64,000 bases of DNA, taken from positions 186,001-250,000 of the forward strand of contig NZ_AUAS01000004.1 of NCBI RefSeq assembly GCF_000428845.1, given 5' to 3'. Under the pieces are notes generated by a model. It was given only the letters and a program-made list of their open reading frames with translations. It was not told where the DNA came from and searched no databases. The position numbers and the translations under genes are program-made. This DNA comes from Dyadobacter alkalitolerans DSM 23607 (GTDB lineage Bacteria; Bacteroidota; Bacteroidia; Cytophagales; Spirosomataceae). Below, in pieces: positions 1 through 8,012 of the stretch (within the stretch, counting starts at the first letter, position 1; every line of letters starts with the position of its first letter).

Positions 1-816
1 ACCATGATGATCCGGTTTATGAGTGCGGATAAATCGTTTATTCCATTCTTTAAAATGCAGTTGAAAGAGGGCGCCAACTTTACAGACAAGCCATCCGACA
101 CCAAGCATTATATCCTGAACGAAACGGCCGTAAAAACGGCACGGATCAAGGACCCCATCGGCAAACGTTTCAAGCTTTGGGACAACGAAGGGACTATTAT
201 CGGTGTGGTTAAGGACTTTCATTTTGCGTCGATGAAGCAAAAGATTGAGCCGGCCGTTTTTGTTTATGACCCGGGTAATATGAGTCGTATTTATATAAAA
301 ACGACGGGTAATGATGCCCAGAAGGCGATTGCAGCCGCAGAGCAGGTTTGGGTAAAATTCAATGCAGATTCCCCGTTCCAATATGCTTTTCTGGACGAAG
401 CATTCAACAGTCTCTACAAATCCGAAGAGCAGACAGGCCTGTTATTCAACATTTTCGCTTCCATTGCGATTCTTATTTCCTGCCTGGGATTGTTTGGACT
501 GGCCACTTACACCGCACAGGTCCGCAGGAAGGAGATCGGGGTCCGCAAAGTTTTAGGATCAAGTCTGGCCGGGATCGTTCAGCTTTTGGCAAAGGATTTT
601 GTCAAGCTGGTCTTCGTGGGGATCATTATTGCTACGCCAATTGCCTGGTATGCTATGGATAAATGGTTGAAAGATTTTGCTTATCGGATGGAAATGCCCT
701 GGTGGGTCTTCGGTTTCGCCGGTCTGCTGGCATTGGTTATCGCCCTGCTGACAATCTCTTTCCAAAGCATTAAGGCGGCACTAATGGATCCTGTAAAAAG
801 CCTGCGCAGTGAATAG
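1..816 (+). CDS. FtsX/MacB-type ABC transporter permease, C-terminal part
   Basis: The reading frame is open from the first base of the window, so this is the 3' end of a longer gene; the ATG at position 4 need not be its start. About 145 residues of extracytoplasmic MacB-like domain come first. A membrane segment (about 145-170) follows, then the cytoplasmic motif RRKEIGVRKVLGSS typical of FtsX-family permeases, then two more hydrophobic segments near the C-terminus. Such permeases work with a separate ATPase to move lipids, peptides or drugs, or to signal across the envelope; the substrate cannot be told here. In Cytophagales they are often about 800 residues long with two FtsX domains, so this would be the second. 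The stop is 32 bases before the DinB-like gene. Confidence 0.85.
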   Translation, partial: TMMIRFMSADKSFIPFFKMQLKEGANFTDKPSDTKHYILNETAVKTARIKDPIGKRFKLWDNEGTIIGVVKDFHFASMKQKIEPAVFVYDPGNMSRIYIKTTGNDAQKAIAAAEQVWVKFNADSPFQYAFLDEAFNSLYKSEEQTGLLFNIFASIAILISCLGLFGLATYTAQVRRKEIGVRKVLGSSLAGIVQLLAKDFVKLVFVGIIIATPIAWYAMDKWLKDFAYRMEMPWWVFGFAGLLALVIALLTISFQSIKAALMDPVKSLRSE

Positions 817-848
817 GCCTTTTTAAATATTGTTTTAAAAAACAGATT

Positions 849-1403
849 ATGGAATCGACATACCTATCAAGTGTAGTAAAGCAATTTGAATACTACAAAA
901 TGCTGGGTGAGAAGGCGATGATGCAGCTGCCCGACGAAGCGCTTTTCTGGCGATATAATGCGGAGAGTAATAGCATTGCATTGATCGTTAATCATATTGT
1001 TGGAAATATGCTGTCGCGCTTCACCGATTTCCTGACAAGTGATGGCGAAAAACCCTGGCGCAACCGGGACGCAGAATTTGAGGATATGTTCGCGAACCGC
1101 GAAGAGCTGTTGACTTACTGGAACAAAGGGTGGGATTGCTTGCTGAATGCATTAGGCGAACTCACGGAAGCAGACCTGGAAAAAATTGTGTATATCCGCA
1201 ATGACGGGCATAGCGTTGTGGAAGCCATCAACCGCCAGCTCGCACATTATCCCTATCATATCGGACAAATTGTATTCATTGCTAAAATGGCTGCCGGTGA
1301 AAAGTGGGAAGCTCTTTCAATTCCACGGAATAAATCCAATGATTACAATGCACGCAAGTTTACTAATGAAAAGTCCGTCCGCCATTTTACGGATGATCTT
1401 TAA
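849..1403 (+). CDS. DinB-like / DUF1572 family protein
   Basis: This 184-residue protein has the helical pattern of the DinB/YfiT superfamily, DUF1572 branch. Conserved His positions that could bind metal are in LIVNHIVGN (about residue 49) and in AHYPYHIGQIV near residues 131-136. Known relatives are four-helix metal-binding proteins, some of them thiol-dependent transferases; the reaction of this branch is not established. There is no signal peptide, so it is probably cytoplasmic. It follows the permease gene at a short distance and converges on the pirin gene, with 36 bases between the two stops and no clear hairpin there. The family call is fairly sure and the function is open. Confidence 0.8.
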   Translation: MESTYLSSVVKQFEYYKMLGEKAMMQLPDEALFWRYNAESNSIALIVNHIVGNMLSRFTDFLTSDGEKPWRNRDAEFEDMFANREELLTYWNKGWDCLLNALGELTEADLEKIVYIRNDGHSVVEAINRQLAHYPYHIGQIVFIAKMAAGEKWEALSIPRNKSNDYNARKFTNEKSVRHFTDDL

Positions 1404-1439
1404 ATAAATACTATTACGGAGATCCAATCGCTTACCAGT

Positions 1440-2354
1440 TCAGGATAGAGCGCCTGGGGGCGGGCCTCCTGCGGGCCTGGAATTGTCTTTGGGAAGCGGT
1501 ACGAATTCGTGATTGTCGGCCGGGGGTAGAATAATCCGGCCCTGTTTCCAATCCTCTTTTGCCTGTTCAATCCGTTCTTTCCGGCTGGAAACGAAATTCC
1601 ACCATATGTAGCGATCACCCAAATGTTCGCCGCCCAGCATCATGAGTGTGCTGCTTTCCTTGGCAATGATCAACGGGTCCACGCCTTTTGTAAATACAAT
1701 CATCTTACCGGCAGCGTAAGCGACACCATTCACTTCCACACTGCCCCTTACAATGTATATGCCCCGCTCGCTATGGCCGACCGGCAAGCCAAACCTTGCG
1801 CCCTGGTCTAAAACCACATGGAGATAAAACAATGGAGAACTGGCACTGACATTGCTTTTTAAACCATAGGCATCGCCTGCTATCAAGCGCATCCAGATCC
1901 CTTTTTCCGTAAATACCGGCAGCTGATCGGCCGTGTAATTTTTAAATGCAGGTTCCGACTCTTCGTCTTTTTCGGGAAGCGCCACCCACGTCTGGATCAT
2001 TTCAAGTTCGCCGCCAGCCAGCATGGCGGGATCCTCAAAGCGCTCACTATGCGCAATGCCTTTGCCCGCAGTCATCCAGTTAACTTCACCAGGTTTGATA
2101 ACCTGTTCTACACCCAGGCTATCCCTGTGCGTAACATTGCCGCTGAACAGATAGCTCACCGTGGAAAGGCCAATGTGTGGATGTGGCAGGACATCCAGGT
2201 TTGTTGCAGTGGGTGTGGGCAGGTTAACCGGCCCGCCGTGGTCCATAAAGATGAACGGCCCCACCATTCGCCGCAACTGATAAGGCAGGATGCGCTTTAC
2301 TTCAAAACCCGGGACAATTTCAGCACTTCGTGAGTCAATGACGATATCTAGCAT
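1440..2354 (-). CDS. Pirin family protein (full length)
   Basis: This 304-residue bicupin carries the pirin metal site in full: His58 and His60 in HPHIG, and His102 and Glu104 in IAHSE. Family members are cytoplasmic metal-binding cupins; some have quercetinase activity and others act as redox-sensitive regulators, so the substrate is open. The C-terminal cupin ends in a proline-rich tail (RPAGGPPPG). A close paralogue lies at 60387-60872. By eye 129 of its 161 residues are identical to this protein, but it lacks everything matching residues 78-220. This gene is divergent from the PA2169-family gene at 2490 and shares its 135-base upstream region. Confidence 0.9.
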   Translation of the reverse strand: MLDIVIDSRSAEIVPGFEVKRILPYQLRRMVGPFIFMDHGGPVNLPTPTATNLDVLPHPHIGLSTVSYLFSGNVTHRDSLGVEQVIKPGEVNWMTAGKGIAHSERFEDPAMLAGGELEMIQTWVALPEKDEESEPAFKNYTADQLPVFTEKGIWMRLIAGDAYGLKSNVSASSPLFYLHVVLDQGARFGLPVGHSERGIYIVRGSVEVNGVAYAAGKMIVFTKGVDPLIIAKESSTLMMLGGEHLGDRYIWWNFVSSRKERIEQAKEDWKQGRIILPPADNHEFVPLPKDNSRPAGGPPPGALS

Positions 2355-2416
2355 AAACGAAATTATAAAATAATGTCAAAGCGAGGGATTCCGGACGTGC
2401 GAAGTTGTGGATTTGG

Positions 2417-2459
2417 GTGAAAAATTTCACTTCGCAGGCTATATGGCACGGTATTCGTA
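2417..2459 (+). promoter_or_regulatory. Palindrome and sigma-54-like -24/-12 candidate before the PA2169-family gene
   Basis: A 14-base inverted repeat GTGAAAAATTTCAC (2417-2430) is followed by TGGCACGGTATTCGTA (2444-2459). The -24 half (TGGCACG) is perfect against the sigma-54 consensus. The -12 half reads TCGT instead of TTGC, so the conserved GC is lost. The predicted start of transcription would be about 20 bases before the ATG at 2490. A wider 7-base repeat (GCGAAGT at 2399, ACTTCGC at 2429) overlaps the palindrome. A vegetative promoter elsewhere in the gap is not excluded. Confidence 0.4.
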
Positions 2460-2489
2460 GGGAACTAATCAAACAAACTAAACAAAAAT

Positions 2490-2942
2490 ATGGCACTTAC
2501 AGAAAATGCATCTGGCGTAATTAGTGATCTAATTGAAATTAACAATGACCGCGTTGCTGGTTTTGAAAAAGCAATCGCAGATATTAATGATGAAAATATC
2601 GACCTGAAACACCTTTTTGAAGAGTATGCTCAGCAGAGCCGCAAAAATGTTCAGGAATTGTCCGCTATCGCTGGTTCAGCTCCACACCTGGAAGATGATA
2701 TGAGCGTAAGCGGAACATTGCACCGCGCATGGATCGATGTGAAAGCATTGTTCGGCGGCAGCGACCGCGCTAGCATTCTTTCCGAAGCAGAGCGTGGCGA
2801 GGACGCAATCAAAAAAGCTTATCAGGACGCATTGAACGGAAGTGTTCCATTGCAATCTGCTGAAATTATCAGGATCCAGGCTCAGGGCATCAATGCTGCC
2901 CACGATAAAATTAAAGCTTTGCGCGATATTGCAAAAGCTTAA
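2490..2942 (+). CDS. PA2169 family four-helix-bundle protein
   Basis: This 150-residue, almost wholly helical protein matches the PA2169/DUF2383 ferritin-like family. It has a first helix starting NDRVAGFEKAIADI, a second around FEEYAQQSRKNVQEL, a central HRAWIDVKALF segment and a C-terminal helix pair. Members are small cytoplasmic proteins found with stress genes in Bacteroidota and Proteobacteria; no enzymatic role is established. It has its own promoter region, shared divergently with pirin, and a strong terminator right after it, so it is probably transcribed alone. A sigma-54-like element upstream suggests control by the regulator encoded at 5364, which is an inference. Confidence 0.85.
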   Translation: MALTENASGVISDLIEINNDRVAGFEKAIADINDENIDLKHLFEEYAQQSRKNVQELSAIAGSAPHLEDDMSVSGTLHRAWIDVKALFGGSDRASILSEAERGEDAIKKAYQDALNGSVPLQSAEIIRIQAQGINAAHDKIKALRDIAKA

Positions 2943-2955
2943 TTAGCTGATTATT

Positions 2956-2988
2956 AAAAGAGCTGCTTCGAAAGAAGCAGCTCTTTTT
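2956..2988 (+). terminator. Intrinsic terminator of the PA2169-family gene
   Basis: A 14-base perfect stem (2956-2969 with 2974-2987) closes a four-base loop and ends in a T run. It starts 13 bases after the stop codon. Confidence 0.9.
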
Positions 2989-3030
2989 GTGTACTAACAA
3001 ATCCGTGAATCTCAAACCTTTATCACTCAT

Positions 3031-3285
3031 ATGGCAAAGAAAAACCTAAAAGCCAGCTACCAGAAAATGCTAGAATGGAACCAGTATCGGGCAGAAGAAA
3101 ATTCAGGATCACTTAAAAAGCTCCTTCAATTGCTCTCAGAACTGGACCGCGAGTCGGAAGCTGACGAGACCTATGAAAAAGATATCGATGATTTGGAGTC
3201 ACTGAAATTTATTTATGAAACCGGCATCAGAAAATTTGAAAGCCAGGTCGATAAATATAAGGCGCTTATTGCCCAACTTCCATGA
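3031..3285 (+). CDS. Small charged helical protein, function unknown
   Basis: This 84-residue protein starts MAKKNLKASYQKML and is rich in Lys, Glu and Leu. The spacing of Leu residues (about residues 28-40) and of the second half fits two amphipathic helices or a short coiled coil. It has no signal peptide, Cys or membrane segment. I do not recognise a family. It sits between the PA2169 terminator and a convergent DUF808 gene, 22 bases from that gene's stop. An open frame with a plausible start and stop at this size is modest evidence, and the surrounding stress genes are the only functional hint. Confidence 0.6.
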   Translation: MAKKNLKASYQKMLEWNQYRAEENSGSLKKLLQLLSELDRESEADETYEKDIDDLESLKFIYETGIRKFESQVDKYKALIAQLP

Positions 3286-3307
3286 GAAGCCGGGCATTTG
3301 CTGCTCA

Positions 3308-4192
3308 TCAGGACTTCGATTTTACCAGGGAAACAACTTTCTTAAATCCTGTAAAGACCAGGAAAGCAGCGAGCCCCATGACCAGCCCAATTCCAAGTTC
3401 TTTAACAGTAGCCGGAATTCCTGGGAAAATATGATGGAAATATTCAATATTGTGCGCGAAAATTCCTCCGGAAACCAAAAGCAATGCAACCGTTCCAACA
3501 GCGCCTAAGATCTTGATAATCACCGGAAGCGCCTGCACAAGCAAATTGCCCAGTGCATTAAAGAGGCCCTTACCTCCTGATCTTTTAATGAGTTTATGAC
3601 CGGCGTCGTCCATGCGGACAATCAGCGCTACAATTCCGTACACGCCAACTGTTGCTACCAGGGCCACCGCGGCAACCGTCAAGATCTGGATCGTCAGGTT
3701 TTGCTCCAAAACACTGCCCAGGGCAATGATGACGATCTCCACTGATAAAATAAAGTCAGTAGTGATTGCAGATTTAACTTTCGTCTTCTCTACATCAGTT
3801 CTCGCGATTGTTTCTCCCTGTTCCGTTTCTTTGATAACCGAATGTTCTTTTTTGGGATGATGGAAAAAGTATTCGATTATCTTTTCAACACCTTCGTAAG
3901 CCAGGTATAGCCCGCCCAAAATAAGGACGTAACTGATCGCCGCTGGCAGAAACACATTGAGCAGCAATGCTATGGGGACAATGATGAGCTTGTTGATCAG
4001 CGAGCCTTTTGTGATCGCCCATAAAACCGGCAATTCCCTGTCAGACAAAAAACCGGTAGCTTTTTCTGCATTTACCGCTAGGTCGTCCCCCAGGATCCCC
4101 GCTGTTTTCCTTGTTGCTACTTTCGTTGCCAGCGCAACGTCATCCATCAGAAAAGCGATATCATCTAAAATTGCAAAGAAACCGGACGCCAT
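3308..4192 (-). CDS. DUF808 family inner-membrane protein (YedI-like)
   Basis: The protein begins MASGFFAILDDIAFLMDDVA, the usual DUF808 start. I therefore chose the ATG at 4192 over an in-frame ATG 30 bases upstream. It is 294 residues long with several hydrophobic segments: LIIVPIALLLNVFLPAAISY, two neighbouring helices near residues 150-195, and two near the C-terminus. Conserved family stretches KVATRKTAGILGDDLAVNA and GGLYLAYEGVEKI are present. The role of DUF808 proteins is unknown; they are predicted integral inner-membrane proteins. The gene converges on the small gene at 3031. A charged cytoplasmic loop (about residues 105-135) separates the membrane halves. Confidence 0.9.
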   Translation of the reverse strand: MASGFFAILDDIAFLMDDVALATKVATRKTAGILGDDLAVNAEKATGFLSDRELPVLWAITKGSLINKLIIVPIALLLNVFLPAAISYVLILGGLYLAYEGVEKIIEYFFHHPKKEHSVIKETEQGETIARTDVEKTKVKSAITTDFILSVEIVIIALGSVLEQNLTIQILTVAAVALVATVGVYGIVALIVRMDDAGHKLIKRSGGKGLFNALGNLLVQALPVIIKILGAVGTVALLLVSGGIFAHNIEYFHHIFPGIPATVKELGIGLVMGLAAFLVFTGFKKVVSLVKSKS

Positions 4193-4341
4193 ATTGATAT
4201 TTAAATTACAAGATTTATTCAAGACCGGTCTTCACCGTCAGGATTTGTTAGATCACCTTTTTGATGCTAATAACAGGCTAATGTAATTTAAAATATTATA
4301 CCATCATGCCAGCAGGATGCATTGCAACGTGCAAGGGGCGA

Positions 4342-5223
4342 CTATTTTTCGTCGGCCGGAATATGTTTCCAGCGGTCATGCGACCAGAGCCAATGTGCAG
4401 GTGCGCGGATGATGTTCTTTTCCAGTAAGTTATAGTAGCTGGCCGTAATGTTCAGGGGCTGGCTCTGTGAAGAATGGTCGGAAACGAGGTGGAAGGTGTA
4501 ATCGTAATGAAAACGCGCCTTCTTAATGCATTCAAGATATACTACAACGGCATCGGATACGACGGCCAGCCGCTCGGCGCCGATCTGGGCAGAAGTTTTC
4601 TGGCCCAGGAAACTAACGAAGTGCTTCCCGCTGGCAGGCGCCGGACGCTGGTCTGCGATCACAACGACCAGCGATGGCCGTTTGAGCTGTTTCAGAGCCG
4701 ACAATGCACCGCGGTAAAAGTATTGTTTGGCAATCAGGTTGACACCAAAGAATGACCGCATTTTAAGCAGTTTGGCATTGAGCCAGTGATTGGATACAGG
4801 CGTGAAAGCAGTAAAAACTTTAAATTTTACGACCTTAGGCAGATTGATCAGATATTCCCAGTTGCCGTAATGTGAAGCCAGCAAAACAACATTCCTGTTA
4901 TCGCTGTAAAAATTTTCCAACAGCTCCGGATTTGTGTAGTTAGCGAGCTCTTTTCGCCTTTTTGCACCTATAATCATATGCAGGAACGGTTCGACGACAA
5001 GGTCGCTCAGATGCCGGTAATAATGCTTAATAAACACTTTTATCTGCTGCTCTCCGCGCACGGGGAAAGAGCTCGACAGGTTTTTCCGGATTACGTCATA
5101 CCTGTATTTAAGTACATGGAAAACAATAAAGTAAACCATAGCTGATAATGCTCCCGCTATGGTGAGCAGTGAGTTAAAGAAGGCAGAAGTAAGCCATTTT
5201 TTTATAGGCTTAATGAATTCCAT
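4342..5223 (-). CDS. LpxL/HtrB-type lysophospholipid acyltransferase
   Basis: About 293 residues from the ATG at 5223; a longer in-frame start at 5343 would add a basic, non-conserved extension and run into the divergent regulator, so the shorter start is preferred. An N-terminal membrane segment (about 15-35) is followed by the acyltransferase motif ASHYGNWE with the catalytic His. Downstream blocks are FTPVSN and VVVIADQRP. The family transfers acyl chains to lipid A precursors at the inner face of the cytoplasmic membrane. The C-terminal APAHWLWSHDRWKH is typical of the family. The gene is divergent from the sigma-54 regulator, with 140 bases between starts. The exact acceptor and acyl chain cannot be read from sequence. 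Confidence 0.85.
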   Translation of the reverse strand: MEFIKPIKKWLTSAFFNSLLTIAGALSAMVYFIVFHVLKYRYDVIRKNLSSSFPVRGEQQIKVFIKHYYRHLSDLVVEPFLHMIIGAKRRKELANYTNPELLENFYSDNRNVVLLASHYGNWEYLINLPKVVKFKVFTAFTPVSNHWLNAKLLKMRSFFGVNLIAKQYFYRGALSALKQLKRPSLVVVIADQRPAPASGKHFVSFLGQKTSAQIGAERLAVVSDAVVVYLECIKKARFHYDYTFHLVSDHSSQSQPLNITASYYNLLEKNIIRAPAHWLWSHDRWKHIPADEK

Positions 5224-5363
5224 ATGTTGTAAAGGGATTGACTTTTTGCATTGTATTGCTTTAAGAACATTATTCGGGACAGCTATGTTTCCTTTTTTTA
5301 CTAAAGATAAAATGCGATGTCCCGAAAAACGCATTTCTTGCATCAGAATACGACTTGCTGATT

Positions 5364-6977
5364 ATGGACCACCCTTCTGAAAAACCATTCGAAAATAACG
5401 ATCATCTGATCCTGGAACGGGAGCGGAAAGTGCTGCAGGAAATCCAGAAAAGCGAAAGAGAAAAGTCGTTTTTACTGGATTTTAGCAATGATATGACTGC
5501 CGTCCGCACGAAAGAAGAGCTTGCAGCGGTGATCAAAACAGCATTGCGAAAGCTGGACCCGCACGGTGGTTACGTGATCCGGTGCAAGAATCCGGACGGG
5601 AAAACGATGTCTGCTTACTTACACGATCCCGGATCATCAACATTTGATCCGGCTTTAATGGAAAGCGTGCTGGCGGAAAAGCACCCCATCGAGGATGGGC
5701 TGCAGAACCGCATCTTGGAAAGCAGCATTCCTTTGTTGTTCAATGTCGAGCGGGAGCTGCGCCGGGGAAACAGGCTATCGTATCTCAAGCTTTGGAAAAA
5801 TATGAATTTCAAAACGATGGTCGGCATTGCGCTGCGCAACCATAACAGCAACATAGGGTTGCTTTGGCTAAGCATTGATGAGATAAATATCCCAATTCTG
5901 CAAGGGATATGCGCGCAGATTTCCACAGCCATTTCCAATATCATAGCCAATGAACAGATATTGCATTACAAGCGGCAGTTGGAGGAAGAGAATGATTATC
6001 TCAAAGAGCAGCTTACCAGTAGTTTTGCGGAAATCGTGGGCAGCGGCAAAGCCATGCAGGAAGTGTACCGGTTGATTTCGCTGGTATCGAACACCAACTC
6101 CACCGTATTGCTCCTTGGTGAAACAGGAACAGGCAAGGAGTTGATAGCCAGGGCAATACACAATGCGTCGCCGCGAAGTAAGAAGTTGATGATCAAGGTT
6201 AACTGCGCCGCAATGCCTGCCAGTCTGATCGAAAGCGAGCTGTTCGGGCATGAACGCGGCGCCTTTACAGGTGCTGTGGAACGGCGAATTGGGAAATTCG
6301 AGCTGGCCGATCACAGTACGCTATTTCTGGACGAAATTGGTGAAATGCCGCTCGAAGCCCAGGTGAAATTACTGCGGGTGTTGCAGGAAAAGGAAATGGA
6401 GCGGGTAGGGGGCAAAAGCACCATCAAGCTCGATGTTCGCGTCATTGCCGCAACCAATCGGGATCTGGAAGCAGAAGTGAAGGCAGGTCGTTTCCGTTCC
6501 GACTTATATTACCGCCTCAATGTTTTTCCCATCAACCTGCCGCCATTACGTGACCGCGTAGAAGACATTGAAAACCTGACCGGTTTTTTTCTATCCAAAT
6601 ACAGTAAAAACGCAGGCAAAAAAAGCATGCGTATTTCGGCGAATGCATTACGGCAATTGCAAAGCTATCTATGGCCGGGAAACGTCCGTGAACTCGAACA
6701 CCTTATCGAACGCAGTGTGCTGCTTGCAAACGGTAATGTGATCAGCGAGGTGTTTTTGTCACCAAGCTCCAATGACAACAGCGAGTTGGCCGAAGCGCTT
6801 GCCGTCCGTTCGTTGGAGGAGATGGAACGTGCTTACATAATCCAGGTCCTCAAACGCTGCAAAGGGAAAATCTCAGGACTAGGAGGCGCCGCAGAAATAT
6901 TGAAGATCCCTGGAAACACGCTGCATTCCAAAATGAAGAAACTGGGCATTTCCAAAGCCGAATACTACGGCGAATGA
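5364..6977 (+). CDS. Sigma-54 enhancer-binding regulator with N-terminal GAF domain
   Basis: About 537 residues from ATG 5364; an upstream in-frame TTG at 5355 is less likely. The order is a coiled segment, a GAF-type sensor (about 45-195), an AAA+ domain (about 225-460) and a C-terminal Fis-type helix-turn-helix. The Walker A GETGTGKE (near 255), GAFTGA loop (near 300) and Walker B LFLDEIGE (near 322) are intact, so it should bind and remodel sigma-54 polymerase. There is no receiver domain, so the input is probably a ligand or redox cue at the GAF domain. Two TCACT/AGTGA palindromes lie 30 bases after its stop and before the NAD(P)-binding gene, a plausible enhancer. Candidate sigma-54 promoters nearby are at 2444, 7107 and 10808. 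Confidence 0.93.
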   Translation: MDHPSEKPFENNDHLILERERKVLQEIQKSEREKSFLLDFSNDMTAVRTKEELAAVIKTALRKLDPHGGYVIRCKNPDGKTMSAYLHDPGSSTFDPALMESVLAEKHPIEDGLQNRILESSIPLLFNVERELRRGNRLSYLKLWKNMNFKTMVGIALRNHNSNIGLLWLSIDEINIPILQGICAQISTAISNIIANEQILHYKRQLEEENDYLKEQLTSSFAEIVGSGKAMQEVYRLISLVSNTNSTVLLLGETGTGKELIARAIHNASPRSKKLMIKVNCAAMPASLIESELFGHERGAFTGAVERRIGKFELADHSTLFLDEIGEMPLEAQVKLLRVLQEKEMERVGGKSTIKLDVRVIAATNRDLEAEVKAGRFRSDLYYRLNVFPINLPPLRDRVEDIENLTGFFLSKYSKNAGKKSMRISANALRQLQSYLWPGNVRELEHLIERSVLLANGNVISEVFLSPSSNDNSELAEALAVRSLEEMERAYIIQVLKRCKGKISGLGGAAEILKIPGNTLHSKMKKLGISKAEYYGE

Positions 6978-7007
6978 GTGCTGCCTGATTTGTGGCGTAG
7001 TCAGCTG

Positions 7008-7052
7008 CACTTTATTTAGTGAGTTACATCGTGTTTTCACTTTATTTAGTGA
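7008..7052. promoter_or_regulatory. Pair of identical palindromic operators
   Basis: Two 15-base copies of CACTTTATTTAGTGA lie at 7008-7022 and 7038-7052, 30 bases apart, about three helical turns. Each has inverted arms (CACT/AGTG; TTCACT/AGTGAA in the second) around TTATTT. They sit 55-100 bases upstream of a -24/-12-like element, the usual place for an activator of sigma-54 promoters. The nearest candidate binder is the regulator encoded just before them. Binding is inferred; the repeats are seen directly. Confidence 0.7.
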
Positions 7053-7106
7053 AAATAAAAAATACTAATTTCCTTTAATAGGCTGAAATACAGATGATTA
7101 AGTTTT

Positions 7107-7138
7107 TGGCATTATATATGATACTTACATAGTGTTTG
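7107..7138 (+). promoter_or_regulatory. Candidate promoter of the NAD(P)-binding reductase gene
   Basis: TTGGCATTATATATGAT has the -24 GG at 7108-7109 and GA instead of GC at the -12 position (7120-7121), so it is a weak sigma-54 match. Overlapping it downstream is TAGTGTTTG (7130-7138), close to a vegetative TAnnTTTG box but with one extra base. Either could drive the gene at 7169. Confidence 0.35.
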
Positions 7139-7168
7139 CAAGACTTTTAAACACTAAAATTTCAAGTT

Positions 7169-7924
7169 ATGAAAATTGTAATTATTGGCGGAACAGGGTT
7201 AATCGGTTCAAATGTTGCCAAAAAACTTCGCCAGCTCGGCCACACAGTTATAGCGGGATCTCCTTCAACCGGCATCAATGCATTAACGGGGGAGGGCCTT
7301 TCTGATGCGCTTGAAAATACAGATATAGTTATAGACTTGTCCAATTCAACTTCTTTCGAAGAAGGCCCTGCGATACAGTTCTTTGAAACCGTGGGTCGCA
7401 ATATCCTTGCCGCAGAAACCAGTGCAGGTGTAAAACATCACTTGATACTTTCTATTGTAGGCACGCACGTAATGGGCAGTATGGGTTATATGCGAGCGAA
7501 GAAAATCCAGGAGGACCTGGTTCAAAAGTCAGGTGTTCCTTATACCATCATTCGAAGCACGCAGTTTCAGGAATTTGTGCCTACCATTACAGCCGGCTCT
7601 ACTTCCGGTGACGAGGTCCATATTTCAACCGTCGATTTTCAGCCCATTGCTGCTGAGGACGTTGCAGCATTTGTTACGCAATTCGCCCTGTCCGAGCCAG
7701 CCAATACCATCGTGGAAATCGCTGGTCCCGACCGCGCTTTCATGAGCGATTTTGTTGCAAAATATTTGGATAAATCCGGAGAAGAGAAAACCGTTGCGGT
7801 GAATGATCGAAATGAATATTTTGGAGTGGTGATTCCTAAATCTGCATTGGTTCCGGAAGGGACTGCAAATCTGGGCAAAATTCATTTCAGCGATTTTCTG
7901 GCTTCGCTGGCGGTTAAAGCCTAG
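7169..7924 (+). CDS. Atypical SDR / NmrA-like NAD(P)-binding oxidoreductase
   Basis: The 251-residue protein opens with MKIVIIGGTGLIGSNVAKKL, the GGxGxxG dinucleotide-binding turn of atypical short-chain dehydrogenases. No classical YxxxK pair sits in the usual place; the middle (GVPYTIIRSTQFQEF) is typical of NmrA/NAD(P)H-binding proteins that act on quinones or sense NAD(P). It is probably soluble. The gene stands alone between the palindromes at 7008-7052 and a bidirectional terminator at 7969-7996. That layout suggests it is a main target of the sigma-54 regulator encoded upstream; this is inferred from position and operator structure. Confidence 0.85.
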   Translation: MKIVIIGGTGLIGSNVAKKLRQLGHTVIAGSPSTGINALTGEGLSDALENTDIVIDLSNSTSFEEGPAIQFFETVGRNILAAETSAGVKHHLILSIVGTHVMGSMGYMRAKKIQEDLVQKSGVPYTIIRSTQFQEFVPTITAGSTSGDEVHISTVDFQPIAAEDVAAFVTQFALSEPANTIVEIAGPDRAFMSDFVAKYLDKSGEEKTVAVNDRNEYFGVVIPKSALVPEGTANLGKIHFSDFLASLAVKA

Positions 7925-7960
7925 CATTAAGCTAACGGATGCTACTTTGGTTTAGTATCA

Positions 7961-8000
7961 AAAAAAGTGAGCCGCCGGTTTTAAAACCGGCGGCTCTTTT
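7961..8000. terminator. Bidirectional terminator between reductase and catalase genes
   Basis: A perfect 14-base stem rich in G and C (7969-7982 with 7983-7996) has A-rich sequence on the left and a T run on the right, so it can stop transcription from both convergent genes. Confidence 0.9.
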
Positions 8001-8012
8001 AATGTTCGACGA

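Noticed and set aside
5223..5343. Longer start (5343) for the acyltransferase
   Set aside because: The extra 40 residues are basic and not typical of the family, and they would run into the regulator's upstream region; ATG 5223 precedes the expected membrane segment.
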